Positions 20,394-28,773 of a DNA stretch of 64,000 nt are shown here, piece after piece. The DNA lies in NCBI GenBank assembly GCA_963825615.1, contig CAWGTV010000002.1, forward strand, positions 71,292 to 135,291, read 5' to 3'. Under the pieces are notes generated by a model. That model had not been told where the DNA came from and ran no database searches. It saw nothing but the letters and a program-made list of their open reading frames with translations. Position numbers and translations under genes: made by a program. Each line of letters begins with the position of its first letter. Position 1 is the stretch's first letter. Origin of the DNA: JAHEDT01 sp963825615 (GTDB lineage Bacteria; Desulfobacterota; Desulfuromonadia; Desulfuromonadales; BM103).

Positions 20394-21065
20394 ATGATGC
20401 AAACAATGAAGCGGTTTTCCTTTCTGGCCCTGATTGCGGTTACTATTTGGGGCTGTGCGGAACCGCAGACGAAAACCCAGCAGGGCGCCATCTACGGGAC
20501 GGGTATCGGCGCTGCAGTCGGTGCCGGTCTGGGACAGGTGATCGGTGGCAACACCAAGTCAACTCTGGTCGGCGCCGGGATCGGTGCCGCTCTGGGCGGT
20601 ATCGCCGGCGGCAGTATCGGCCGTTACATGGACAATCAGGAAGCGGCCCTGCAGCAGCAGTTCGCGGCGTCAGATGCCGCCAATATCCAGCGTAATGCGG
20701 ATGTCCTGGCGGTGACCTTCAAGTCGGACGTGCTCTTTGATGTCAACTCGGCAACGCTCAAGGCTGGCGCTTACACGGAGATCAACCGTGTCGCCCAGGT
20801 TCTGGTCCAGTACCCGCAGACGACGATCCAGATCGCCGGCCACACTGATAGTACCGGGAGCGAGGTTTACAACCAGGATCTCTCAGAACGCCGGGCCATG
20901 AGCGTGCAGAACGCCCTGGTCAACCAGGGCGTTGACCCGGCGCGCATGCGCACCATCGGTTTTGGCGAGGGACAGCCGGTTGCCGACAACACCACGGAAG
21001 CGGGGCGCCAGTTGAACCGGCGGGTGGTGGTCACGATCACACCCCAGCAAAGCGGAGCCTATTGA
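20394..21065 (+). CDS. OmpA-family lipoprotein with glycine-zipper domain
   Basis: A 223-residue outer-membrane-associated protein. It starts at MMQTMKRF behind an AAGGGAGG site and has a lipobox ending IWGC (cysteine about residue 21). Next comes a glycine-rich zipper (GTGIGAAVGAGLGQVIGG and GAGIGAALGGIAGGSIG), then the OmpA C-terminal peptidoglycan-binding domain: VLFDVNSATLKAG, IAGHTDSTGSEVYNQDLSER and NRRVVVTITP. It resembles YiaD-type proteins. The role is envelope anchoring to the cell wall. It is monocistronic, closed by the bidirectional terminator at 21087-21125. Confidence 0.92.
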   Translation: MMQTMKRFSFLALIAVTIWGCAEPQTKTQQGAIYGTGIGAAVGAGLGQVIGGNTKSTLVGAGIGAALGGIAGGSIGRYMDNQEAALQQQFAASDAANIQRNADVLAVTFKSDVLFDVNSATLKAGAYTEINRVAQVLVQYPQTTIQIAGHTDSTGSEVYNQDLSERRAMSVQNALVNQGVDPARMRTIGFGEGQPVADNTTEAGRQLNRRVVVTITPQQSGAY

Positions 21066-21086
21066 TCCGCTTGCTTGTGTAAAATA

Positions 21087-21126
21087 AAAAGCGCCTCCCT
21101 TCAGTAGGGGAGGCGCTTTTTATTTT
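21087..21126. terminator. Bidirectional terminator between ompA-like gene and tatA
   Basis: AAAAGCGCCTCCC (from 21087) pairs with GGGAGGCGCTTTT (to 21120), with A- and T-rich flanks on both sides, so it can end both convergent transcripts. Confidence 0.92.
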
Positions 21127-21152
21127 GATATCTTCGGTGGTGTCAATCAGCC

Positions 21153-21335
21153 TTAGTCCTTGTCTATCTTGTCAGCATCCTTTTCACTCTTCTCTTCACC
21201 TTCCTTGACGCCATCCTTGAAGTTGCGCAATCCCTTGCCCAGGGCTCCTCCCACTGACGGTAGCTTGCCGGCACCGAAAATAATCAGCACGAGTACCAGG
21301 ATGATAATCAGTTCTGTTGTGCCCAGTCCGAACAT
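21153..21335 (-). CDS. tatA: Twin-arginine translocase subunit TatA/TatE
   Basis: A 60-residue protein with one N-terminal membrane helix followed by the hinge FGAGKLPSVGGALGKGLRNF and an acidic/lysine-rich amphipathic tail. This is the standard TatA pattern (FG...KLP...G..lG..i..Fk). It forms the protein-conducting part of the Tat pathway for folded proteins. No tatB or tatC is adjacent. Confidence 0.93.
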   Translation of the reverse strand: MFGLGTTELIIILVLVLIIFGAGKLPSVGGALGKGLRNFKDGVKEGEEKSEKDADKIDKD

Positions 21336-21487
21336 GGGAGTGACTCCTTAGGAAGAGGTTATGTGAGCCATCATCATAGACATATTCAGGGAAAAATCAA
21401 CACATTTGCATTTATTAACCGTTGCGGAGGACAGAGAAAATAACAACGGGGGCCGGCGCATGCCGACCCCCGTGTAGCCCATAACGG

Positions 21488-22897
21488 TCAGGCGGGCTTA
21501 TTTGGAACGGGCGTATTTGGGGTTGTCCATCGGGTCACCCTTGTAGCCGAGTTTGCTCCACTGCATGCGACCATTGTCGCCGTGGCAGTCGAGGCAGCCC
21601 GAGGGCTTCTTCCTTGGGCGAGACCATGTGATTGATTCGCCAGTACATCTCGGTCGGCAGCGAAGCCGTACTCTCCACTGTACTTTAGGCCGCTGGCTTC
21701 CATGCCGAGCTTGGCCGCCTTGTCCCAGTCGAAGTCACGCCAGTAGCCGCCGTCACCAAAAACCTTGGCGGTGATGAAGTACTTGTTCTTGGCGTCGTAG
21801 ATCTGCTTGCCGGAATGGAGCTTGAACGGATAGATCTTGGCCGTTTCATCCTTGATGCTGCCATTCGGGTAGGTCAGCATGGTGACCTTGTCCGGATCGA
21901 TCTTGTCGCCGCGCTCGTAGGCGTTGGCGCTGCCGTTGTACCAGAGGTATTCGGGCGTCACCATCTTGCCCCACTTGAAGTGCCCCTTTTTCTTATCATA
22001 GGCGTGCTTGCCGTATTCATCGCTGTGCTCCTCGAGATCCTGGCCGGCGGTCGACCAGTCCCACGAGAGCTTGGTCGGGACTTCCTTGGCGAAGAAAGGG
22101 ATATGACAGGTCTGGCAGGCGACCGTGGCCGCGTGCTTGTTCAGGCGGCTCTGGGCGTGCGGCGCTGCGTCATGGCACTTCTCGCAGGAAAAATGCTTGG
22201 TGCCTCCCGGTGAGACGCCCAGCGAGTTGCCGGGGATGGCGTGCTGCTCGGTGGTATGGCACTCCTGGCAGGAGAAGTTGTTGCCGTCGGCATCCATGTG
22301 CACGTCGATCGCTTTGGTCGGGTACTCCATGGAGGAATCGAGGTCGCCGTGTTTGACGGCATCACCGCCGCCGCCGTAGAAGTGGCAGGTGCCGCAATTG
22401 AAACGGCTCGGCTTGCCGACGTTCTGGGCGACGTAGACCAGGTCGACACGCTTGGAGGGATTGCCGGCGCCGGTCGGCTCCTTGACGTAGGTGCCGGTGG
22501 TGTCATGGCAGACCAGGCAGTCGACATTGCCTGCATTGCTGAAATCGAAGGTGTTGTCAGTCCAGCCATAGCCGGCATGGCAACTGGTGCAGCGCGGCTC
22601 GTTGCCGGCAATCGAGGTGCAGAAGTTGTTGATGGCGTTCTTCTTGCCGCGCACGACGGTACGATCGCCGACCTTCTGCTCCTGCCCCCAGGTCCAGTGG
22701 GTGGTCTTCATGAAGTCCTCGGCATGTTTCTCGTGGCACTTGAGGCACTGCTTGGTCACGTCCGGGCCGGTTTCCATGGGGCCCTGAACGAAGTAGCTGT
22801 GGTCGTTCTCGACCGCCAGCGCAGCGCCCGGCAGGAACGCGGTCAGGGCGAGGAGCATGGCGCTGCAGAGGGCGCCGAACATAAACACTCGTTTCAT
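21488..22897 (-). CDS. Octaheme c-type cytochrome, tetrathionate reductase (OTR) family; two frameshifts
   Basis: A secreted cytochrome with an N-terminal signal peptide (cleavage near residue 28). Seven CXXCH motifs are in frame: CLKCH 51, CTSCH 103, CLVCH 127, CGTCH 168, CQECH 210, CEKCH 238, CQTCH 261. The eighth, CLDCH, is recovered from another frame (about 21590). There one base is missing near 21650 and one G extra near 21603; with these corrected the C-terminus reads EMYWRINHMVSPKEEALG, then CLDCHGDNGRMQW. The layout matches octaheme tetrathionate reductases, which reduce tetrathionate, nitrite or hydroxylamine in vitro; the natural substrate is uncertain. Lies downstream of the DUF3373 porin and two monoheme cytochromes. 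Confidence 0.88.
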   Translation of the reverse strand: MKRVFMFGALCSAMLLALTAFLPGAALAVENDHSYFVQGPMETGPDVTKQCLKCHEKHAEDFMKTTHWTWGQEQKVGDRTVVRGKKNAINNFCTSIAGNEPRCTSCHAGYGWTDNTFDFSNAGNVDCLVCHDTTGTYVKEPTGAGNPSKRVDLVYVAQNVGKPSRFNCGTCHFYGGGGDAVKHGDLDSSMEYPTKAIDVHMDADGNNFSCQECHTTEQHAIPGNSLGVSPGGTKHFSCEKCHDAAPHAQSRLNKHAATVACQTCHIPFFAKEVPTKLSWDWSTAGQDLEEHSDEYGKHAYDKKKGHFKWGKMVTPEYLWYNGSANAYERGDKIDPDKVTMLTYPNGSIKDETAKIYPFKLHSGKQIYDAKNKYFITAKVFGDGGYWRDFDWDKAAKLGMEASGLKYSGEYGFAADRDVLANQSHGLAQGRSPRAASTATATMVACSGANSATRVTRWTTPNTPVPNKPA

Positions 22898-23052
22898 GGC
22901 TTTTCTCCTTGTTGGGGAACTTTCTAAGAAATCTGAAGTCTCTCTATGTTTACCAGAGAACTGGTTGTCGGCAACTTAATATAATATATCGATATATGGA
23001 TTAATAAGCTCAAATAACGGGGAGAGGCGAACCTCTCCCCGTGGGTTACACC

Positions 23053-24882
23053 TTAAAATTTGACCGTCAGAGACGCATTCAGGTCGTATGCCGTGTCGAT
23101 GACAGGCAGCAGGGAATAAGCCGAGCCGTCCTTGACGTCGTCGACTTTCTGCGGCTTGCCAACCGGAGAGCCGCTGTTGGAGTAGACGAAGTCGTAGTAG
23201 AGGCCGCCGATCTTGATGAACATGTTCGGGTTGATGTCGAAGATGTAGTAGGCTTCGCCGACATGACCGCGGGTGGCCAGCTTGCTGCCGAGGACGTCAT
23301 CCTGGCCCTGGGTGAAAGGGGTCCAGTACTTGGAGCCGTAGTTGTACTCGAGGCCGACCTTGCCGTAGGGGGCCGGGACCTGCACGCCGGTGTAGAAGCC
23401 GTAACCGTTGCGGGTCTTTTCTTCGGTGGCGCTGACCGGAACCATCATGACTTCGGTGCCGTCGGCAGAGAGCTGGGCCTCGAACACTGCGTCGGTGCCC
23501 ATGCCGCCGAACATGCCGGCGTTGCCGTTGGGGCGCAGTTGCGTCCAGCCGCCGGAGACGAAGTACTTCAGGCCGTTATCCTCCGTGCGGGTGTAGACGA
23601 TGCCGCCGAGGTTGATGTCACCGATGGTGGTGCTCGGCTGCACGCGGGTCACGAAGTTGAAGTTGGGGAACTTCTGCATGTCCTTGAACAGGGTCGGGGC
23701 GAAGAGCTCACCGTATTGAGTCGGGAAAGCAATGGTCCCCTTGAAGCCGTCGTTGATGTCCTGGGCCGTGAAGATGGTGGTCTGCAGGAAGTTGGTGCCG
23801 TCGTTGAACAGGTCGAAGTTGAAGCCGGCGAAGTGGGTGTCCTTCGTGGTGATGTCGTTGAAGAGTTCGCCGTTGCCCCACTCGGACTCGAAGCCCTGGC
23901 CGTAGCAGAAACGGGCGATCATCCCTTCGATGCCGGTGTTTTCGCTGAGGTTGTAGCCGACCGTGATGCCGTCGAAGTTGAGGTTCATGACGTTGCCGGT
24001 CGGCGTGCCGCCGCGCAGTTCGTTCTCGCGGATTTCGGTGGGCGGACCGTAGGTCGAGGGGCGCCGGCCGATGGAGAGGTACACGCCGCTGTCAGCGATG
24101 TTGCTCCAGTCCATGTAGGCCCGCTCAACGTGCAGCAGGTCGCTGGAGGTGTTGCCGGTGCTGTTGCCGTCCATGGAGAAGCTCCTCCAGGAGTCGAACA
24201 CCTGCGCATTGGTGGAATCGCCCCAGTTCTTGTACATGGCCAGGCGGCCGGAGAACTTGACGTTGTCCCAGACTTTGGCTTTCATGTTCAGGCGCAGGCG
24301 GGAGTCGTACATGATGTCGTTGTTGATGTCTGATTTTTCGAGCTGGGCCATGGGGAATATGCCGACGCCTGGCGCGTTGCCCGTGAGCATATAATCGGCC
24401 ATGCTGTTCATCAGTTGCTGGAACAGTTCCGGGTTGTTCTTGGAGAGGTTGACAAACATGTTGTCGAGAGCGGTCCCTTGCGAGGCGTCTGGATTGAACG
24501 AAACACCCAAGGGACTACTCGGGTCCGGCGGGAAAACGAAGATGTCGCCCAGAGGGGCACCTGAGCCGGGAGGCATCATCACTGACATACCGACCTTGTT
24601 GAAGAAGTCGGTGTAGTTCACCTCGATGCCCGGGTTAAAGGTCACATCCTGGTAGTGGATGCTGTGGGCGCGGGCACGCAGGTCGCCGCTGAACTCGATG
24701 CGGTCCAGTGTCGAGTGCCGCTCGGTATCGTCGAGACGATCGGAGAGCTCCTCCAGCTCACCGCTCAGCGCCTGGATCTGCTTCTGCAGCTCCTCCATCA
24801 TGGCGTCCTCCTGGCTTGCCGCCAGGGCGGTCATCGGCAGGGCCAGCAGCGCCGCCATGACCAGGAAAATAAATTTCTGCAT
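23053..24882 (-). CDS. DUF3373-family outer-membrane porin
   Basis: A 609-residue protein with a signal peptide (cleavage after LAA near residue 22), a short coiled coil (residues 27-55, MEELQKQIQALSGELEELSD) that probably trimerises or contacts peptidoglycan, and then a long beta-rich domain with many aromatic-ended strands finishing in the porin-like NASLTVKF with C-terminal phenylalanine. Such proteins are common in Geobacter-type genomes beside cytochromes. The RBS GGAGG sits 6 bases before the ATG. Position between monoheme cytochromes and the octaheme cytochrome suggests an electron-transfer or substrate pore; that is inference. Confidence 0.85.
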   Translation of the reverse strand: MQKFIFLVMAALLALPMTALAASQEDAMMEELQKQIQALSGELEELSDRLDDTERHSTLDRIEFSGDLRARAHSIHYQDVTFNPGIEVNYTDFFNKVGMSVMMPPGSGAPLGDIFVFPPDPSSPLGVSFNPDASQGTALDNMFVNLSKNNPELFQQLMNSMADYMLTGNAPGVGIFPMAQLEKSDINNDIMYDSRLRLNMKAKVWDNVKFSGRLAMYKNWGDSTNAQVFDSWRSFSMDGNSTGNTSSDLLHVERAYMDWSNIADSGVYLSIGRRPSTYGPPTEIRENELRGGTPTGNVMNLNFDGITVGYNLSENTGIEGMIARFCYGQGFESEWGNGELFNDITTKDTHFAGFNFDLFNDGTNFLQTTIFTAQDINDGFKGTIAFPTQYGELFAPTLFKDMQKFPNFNFVTRVQPSTTIGDINLGGIVYTRTEDNGLKYFVSGGWTQLRPNGNAGMFGGMGTDAVFEAQLSADGTEVMMVPVSATEEKTRNGYGFYTGVQVPAPYGKVGLEYNYGSKYWTPFTQGQDDVLGSKLATRGHVGEAYYIFDINPNMFIKIGGLYYDFVYSNSGSPVGKPQKVDDVKDGSAYSLLPVIDTAYDLNASLTVKF

Positions 24883-24912
24883 TTCATGCCTCCTAAAAAG
24901 CTGGTGAAGAAC

Positions 24913-25263
24913 TTACTGACCGCAGGTCTCCGGCTGCGGAGAGTCTGCAGCGTGGTCATACATGAACTGCATGATGTCAATAAGTTCGTTCGGATTAATC
25001 TGATCCCAGGCCCCGGGGGCCTTTTTGTTGTGCATGTCTTTGGCGTAGAAGCGCTCCCATTGCAGCTGGGTCTTGGAGAGCGGCGTCATGGTGCCCCCTT
25101 CGGCGCCGGAGACGTGGCAGTATTTGCACTTCTCTTTGGCCAGGGCCCTGCCCTTATTGGCATCGCCCCCTTCGATTGCGGCCTGGGCGGCACCAATCGT
25201 CAAAGTGCTGACAAACACTAGGAACAGACTAGAACAAATGAGGGATTTCAGGACGCTTTGCAT
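24913..25263 (-). CDS. Periplasmic monoheme cytochrome c (CKYCH)
   Basis: A 116-residue secreted cytochrome. A signal peptide ends near IGAAQA; the heme motif is CKYCH. It is closely related to the next upstream gene: both share the segment TPxSKTQxQW and the C-terminal DHAADSPQPxTCG. The start is set at 25263 (MQSVLKSL) because GGAGG is 7 bases upstream; the MAM start two codons earlier would be too close to that site. It lies directly upstream of the DUF3373 porin (30 bases), in the same direction. The methionine near the end of the repeat (TPLSK region) may be the distal ligand but this is not certain. Confidence 0.85.
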   Translation of the reverse strand: MQSVLKSLICSSLFLVFVSTLTIGAAQAAIEGGDANKGRALAKEKCKYCHVSGAEGGTMTPLSKTQLQWERFYAKDMHNKKAPGAWDQINPNELIDIMQFMYDHAADSPQPETCGQ

Positions 25264-25321
25264 GGCCATACCTCCAACGGGTTTTATGGTCCGCGTCAGG
25301 CTTCCCTCAACCAATGTTGCA

Positions 25322-25642
25322 TCAGCCGCAAGTCTGGGGTTGGGGTGAATCTGCCGCGTGATCGAACAGGAACTGTTGGATGTCTTTCAAGTCTTGTTCC
25401 GAAAGACCTTTCAGACCTTCTTCATTATGCTTTTTCTTGTCGAAGAAGCGATCCCACTGAGCCTGCGTTTTGCTCATCGGGGTGAGTTCGCCACCTGCAC
25501 CATCGGCGGAATGGCAGGTTTTGCAGGTTTTCTTGAAGAGGTGCTTGCCCTTGCGTGGGTTGCCGCCCTCAGCCGCCAGAACGGATGTGGCAATGAATGC
25601 GGCCAGTGTAAAGAAGAGTACGGGTTTGAGACATTTTTTCAT
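25322..25642 (-). CDS. Periplasmic monoheme cytochrome c (CKTCH)
   Basis: A 106-residue cytochrome with a signal peptide ending in SVLA and a CKTCH heme site. It is a tandem paralogue of the next gene, with the same architecture: short N-terminus, heme site, TPMSKTQAQWDRFF, then DHAADSPQPQTCG. First gene of the cluster cytochrome-cytochrome-porin-octaheme cytochrome; a GGAGG site is nine bases upstream of its start. A -35/-10 pair was not confidently seen upstream, though an imperfect TGTGAA/TTCACA dyad lies at about 25730-25757. Confidence 0.85.
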   Translation of the reverse strand: MKKCLKPVLFFTLAAFIATSVLAAEGGNPRKGKHLFKKTCKTCHSADGAGGELTPMSKTQAQWDRFFDKKKHNEEGLKGLSEQDLKDIQQFLFDHAADSPQPQTCG

Positions 25643-26545
25643 GGCTGGGATACCTCCGTTTGCCTGGTGTCCCCGGACGTTTTTGTTGCCGGCTTTTAAT
25701 CATGTGGATAGCGCTGCGCCCGGAATTAATGTGAATTTCATATATCTCGATTTCACAATCTATGCCAAGCGTATCATGTGAATATGCAAGTTATTGAATT
25801 AGGTTATAAAATACTTAATCATGGGTGTTCATCTGATGGGCCAGACGTTGGCCTTGTCGCTAAAAGGCGGCAGCCGTCTCTGTCATATAACCGGATTCAA
25901 GTCATATGACGAAGAATGGCGGCCTGTCGAGGAACTTATGCGGCACTACGGGTGCGTGTTGATCGATTGATGCGTACCTTTGGTTGTCTGCTGCGCCAGT
26001 CTGATGGGCGTCCGTTGCGATTTCTGCTGGTGATTATGAAAAATCGATACTCGGGATTGTTGTGTTTGTGAATGTTTATGAAGGGATAGGCCTGTCATAT
26101 GTGTCAAGTTGCACAAGTTGAATCGACTGCGATAACGAACCAGGGCGACAATCTCTGGAAAAAACCTGCGGAATGCTAACACCAGGGGGCCACTGTTGTA
26201 GTGTCGCAAATGCTGACTTCAGCTTGCAAGGCGCGCTGGTTCATCTTTGACTTCGTCGACGCCTGTGTCACAGGTGCAGGTTCAGGCTATGTCTTAAACG
26301 GTCCTGGTTGGTGTACTTCCTGCTGATGTTTGAGGCGGCGACCCTGATCGAACGCCGCAAGTAGGTTTTATCTTGGTGGGTTGGCGTTACGGGAATTGGG
26401 ACCCCGTCACAAGGGTTGAGCGGTTTGAGGTCATCGAGGCGGATTCCCCTATATCGGTCTCGTGCCGGGTTGAAGGGCGCTGCGCTGAACAGGCCGACGC
26501 CTGGCCTCTGCGGCAGGTCTCTTTGTTTGTCCCCGAGTGAAAAAT
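25643..26545. other. Long intergenic region with possible gene remnants
   Basis: About 900 bases without a convincing gene. Weak coding-like traces on the plus strand: an ORF at 25821-25970 of 49 codons (includes GFKSYDEEWRPVEELMRHYG, no ribosome site), a C-terminal-like stretch ending FLLMFEAATLIERRK at 26364, and another ending ADAWPLRQVSLFVPE at 26540. They are in different frames and have stops between them, so they may be a decayed gene. Three copies of GTCATAT occur (25882, 25901, 26094), the second within the perfect palindrome GTCATATGAC. Confidence 0.3.
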
Positions 26546-26583
26546 AAAAAGCCGGAGGGCCAATGCCCACCGGCTTTTTATTT
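26545..26583. terminator. Terminator downstream of the rubrerythrin-like gene
   Basis: AAAAAGCCGG...GGGC loop GCCC...CCGGCTTTTTATTT: a stem with A/T tracts on both sides. It ends the minus-strand gene at 26598 and would also stop plus-strand transcripts. Confidence 0.9.
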
Positions 26584-26597
26584 GACTGGAGAAGAGA

Positions 26598-27095
26598 CTA
26601 CTCGCGCACAAACGTGTCGATGTCCGTTTCATGCACCATACCCATCAGGCGGGCATATTCGGATTCGATGATCTGGTAGTGATGATCGGTTGACGTTGCG
26701 TTCTGCTCAAAAACCTGGCGAACTTCCGGGTTGTCGATCTTGGCGGCCAAGGCGCGCAGGTGGTCGGCCAACTTCTTCTCTTTTTCCATGGCCAGTTCCA
26801 TTGCTTTGCGTTCGTCGAAACCTGCGGTATTCACTTGGTTTAGTTCTTTCATCCAATCCGAGTCCTGGTCGGCTCTTTTACTCAGGAATTCCTTCAGGTC
26901 AGCGATATCATCGCCAGGGTAGACATTGTAAAACCATTCGGCGTGCTCGCGTTCTTCACGGGCGAGCAATTCGAAGACCTTCCTGGCTTCGACGTTTTTC
27001 ATCATAGCGGCACCGCGCAGATAAAAGTCCATGGCATTTTTTTCGGTCTGCATGGCGCGGCGTACAGCATCCTTCAAGTCGATGTTCTCAAACAT
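26598..27095 (-). CDS. Rubrerythrin-type ferritin-like diiron protein
   Basis: A 165-residue four-helix diiron protein without the rubredoxin tail. Ligand-type motifs are visible: QTEKNAMDFYLRG (first E near residue 17), LAREEREHAEWFYN (E-x-x-H), and later MEKEKKLADHLRAL plus NATSTDHHYQIIESEYARL. Proteins of this kind reduce peroxide or store iron in anaerobes. The start at 27095 (MFENIDLKDAV) has GAGGAGG 6 bases upstream; the extra upstream codons are not used. The neighbour upstream is a ferritin, separated by a terminator. Confidence 0.85.
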   Translation of the reverse strand: MFENIDLKDAVRRAMQTEKNAMDFYLRGAAMMKNVEARKVFELLAREEREHAEWFYNVYPGDDIADLKEFLSKRADQDSDWMKELNQVNTAGFDERKAMELAMEKEKKLADHLRALAAKIDNPEVRQVFEQNATSTDHHYQIIESEYARLMGMVHETDIDTFVRE

Positions 27096-27196
27096 GTAAA
27101 GCCTCCTCAATGTAGTAATTCATATGGTTCAAAGACGGGGAATCTTACCAGAAAATCACCGTCTGCCAAATGAAAAATTGCTTTTCTGCCAGATTC

Positions 27197-27235
27197 AAGA
27201 AACAAGGCGGATAAGCCCCGCCTTGTTTCTTTTCA
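27197..27235. terminator. Terminator between ferritin and rubrerythrin-like genes
   Basis: AAGAAACAAGGCGG pairs with CCGCCTTGTTTCTT around the ATAAGCC loop, followed by TT. It closes the minus-strand ferritin transcript. Confidence 0.88.
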
Positions 27236-27257
27236 AGCTTGATGCTCGATAAGTTGC

Positions 27258-27770
27258 TCAGGCTGCCGTTGCCGGTGGGACGAAGACGCGCTGAGCCAGT
27301 TCCTCGTCGAGGCGCAGTAGGCCGTTGCCGTCGTTGCCGATACGCTGCAGTTTCTTCACGATCAAGCTGAAACTGGCTTCTTCTTCAACTTGTTCGGTCA
27401 CGAACCATTGCAGGAAAATCTGGGCGGCGTGATTGTTGTCCTTGCGTGCCAAATCCATCAGCTTGTTGATGCTGTCAGTGACAAAATTTTCGTGTTTCAA
27501 CGAATATTCGAAGCAAGCGAGGGGCGAAGCATAGTCATTTTGAGGTGCATCGATAGCGCGCAGGTCTGTGCGGCCATTTGCATCACAGATGAAATGAAAG
27601 AATTTCTCGCCGTGGGTGAGTTCTTCCAGTGCTTGAACACGCATCCAATTGGCGATTCCCGGCAGATCTTCAGCCTGAAAGTAGCCTGCCATGGCAAGAT
27701 AAAGGTAGGCGGACAGGAATTCGTTTTTCATCTGCTCATTCATGGCATCGAGCAATTTTGAGCTAAACAT
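27258..27770 (-). CDS. ftnA: Bacterial non-heme ferritin
   Basis: A 170-residue iron-storage protein. Ferroxidase ligands appear in order: NEQMKNEFLSAYLYLAMAGY (E near residue 17), ALEELTHGEKFFHF (E-x-x-H near 49-53), FVTEQVEEEASF (E near 127, Q near 124-130). The family length is right. Transcription probably starts from the promoter at 27821-27849, and AAGGAGACTTTCA precedes the ATG. It oxidises and stores iron, fitting a cytochrome-rich organism that sees high Fe(II). Confidence 0.94.
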   Translation of the reverse strand: MFSSKLLDAMNEQMKNEFLSAYLYLAMAGYFQAEDLPGIANWMRVQALEELTHGEKFFHFICDANGRTDLRAIDAPQNDYASPLACFEYSLKHENFVTDSINKLMDLARKDNNHAAQIFLQWFVTEQVEEEASFSLIVKKLQRIGNDGNGLLRLDEELAQRVFVPPATAA

Positions 27771-27820
27771 TGAAAGTCTCCTTGAAGTTAAGGGGTTTGG
27801 TGAAATTTGATAGAGTAAAA

Positions 27821-27849
27821 TTTATATCGCAGAGATGGGCTTTGTGCAA
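27821..27849 (-). promoter_or_regulatory. Sigma-70-type promoter of ferritin gene
   Basis: On the minus strand TTGCAC (27849-27844), a 17-base spacer, and TATAAA (27826-27821), about 50 bases before the ftnA start. A good consensus match read directly. Confidence 0.7.
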
Positions 27850-27859
27850 CGCTTTACAT

Positions 27860-27889
27860 AAAAAAGCGGGGCAGTTGCGCCCCTTTTTT
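27860..27889. terminator. Terminator following the pseudogene at 27911-28370
   Basis: A6-GC-GGGGC loop AGTTGC and GCCCC-T6. It has no intact gene in front of it on either strand; it lies just after the stop of the decayed minus-strand gene, which supports that reading. Confidence 0.85.
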
Positions 27890-27910
27890 GGCCTTCAATT
27901 AACTGACCGG

Positions 27911-28370
27911 TCAGCGTACACCCTCTTCGAATATGATTTTCTGCTGCCCGTCAATAGCAGCATTGGCTTGCTGGGTCTCGCCAGTAAAGGGGTTGTGATC
28001 GGTGTAGGTGATATCAATGCAGTTGCAATCTTATAGGTATGAAGGCTTCGTGCAGTACAAGCTTCTTGCTGTTGCTACGCCGCGTCAACCCCATTATCCC
28101 GGTTGTGATATCTTTGCCGATGGTTCTGTCGTCACCCTTTGGAGCCACAAAAAGGGGGATTTCCGTAATTGTTTCTAGGGGCCAGCTATTGCCACCATTC
28201 CACCAGCCCTTAACAATGTCGCGTTACATGTTGCTGTCGAAAACGATTTCCTTGTTGTCCCGGGTGACTAGTCGTCCGAAACGTCTCTGTTTTGAACTGG
28301 CGAAGTTCGCCAGACACAAGAAAATCAACAGGGGGGTGGCCTCCAAGCGCGTGCATATGCGAACTCCCAT
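27911..28370 (-). pseudogene. Decayed gene for a small secreted protein
   Basis: Reading the minus strand from an ATG at 28370 gives a signal-like hydrophobic segment (PLLIFLCLANFASS), then LVTRDNKEIVFDSNM, an in-frame TAA at 28226-28224, and then clear coding character again: RDIVKGWWNGGNSWPLETIT and EIPLFVAPKGDDRTIGKDIT. After a shift near 28035 the frame continues DCNCIDITYTDHNPFTGETQ, then QANAAIDGQQKIIFEEGVR and a stop at 27911. A terminator follows at 27860. I do not recognise the family. The nonsense codon plus frameshift indicate real decay, about 150 codons in the ancestral gene. Confidence 0.65.
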
Positions 28371-28690
28371 TGCACGGCACTCCTTTTAAACAAATAATTA
28401 TAATTGAATACTAAGCCAAGCGTTGTTTATAAATGTCCATGATTCGAGGCGCGTTCTCTCGAAATATCAGCAAGTTGTTCCGGATGCCTCGACGGCATTG
28501 TCGTCGCGGGAATTCTCTCCAACGTTTAGCTGTCATAGGTGTGCTATATCTATTCCACTCGGGAAAACGTGTATCGTCAAATCCCATTGGCCGCGGATTG
28601 GATAAAAGCTTTCAAAAAAAATCAACACGTTTTCCCGTTTTCTCGTTCATACTAGGCCGAAATCTCATGGCTTATCACCACTATAGATTG
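28371..28690. other. Intergenic region upstream of engB, nothing convincing seen
   Basis: AT-richer than its surroundings. Short open frames exist but lack ribosome sites and family character. The engB promoter lies at its right end. Confidence 0.4.
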
Positions 28691-28719
28691 TTGGGGATTT
28701 GATGCCTCTGTGCTAGAAT
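28691..28719 (+). promoter_or_regulatory. Probable promoter of engB-cob genes
   Basis: TTGGGG (28691-28696), 17-base spacer, TAGAAT (28714-28719), 55 bases before the engB start. Confidence 0.5.
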
Positions 28720-28773
28720 GCGCGTCCATAGTGTACGCAATTGATCCAGAAAAGTAAAAAATCGAGGACCTCT

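Noticed and set aside
23041..24333. 430-codon plus-strand open frame
   Set aside because: Antisense to the DUF3373 porin, which has signal peptide, coiled coil and beta-strand ending; the shadow has none.
26268..26570. Minus-strand ORF of 100 codons
   Set aside because: No ribosome site or family character and it runs through the terminator at 26545-26583; the plus strand of the same stretch looks more coding-like.
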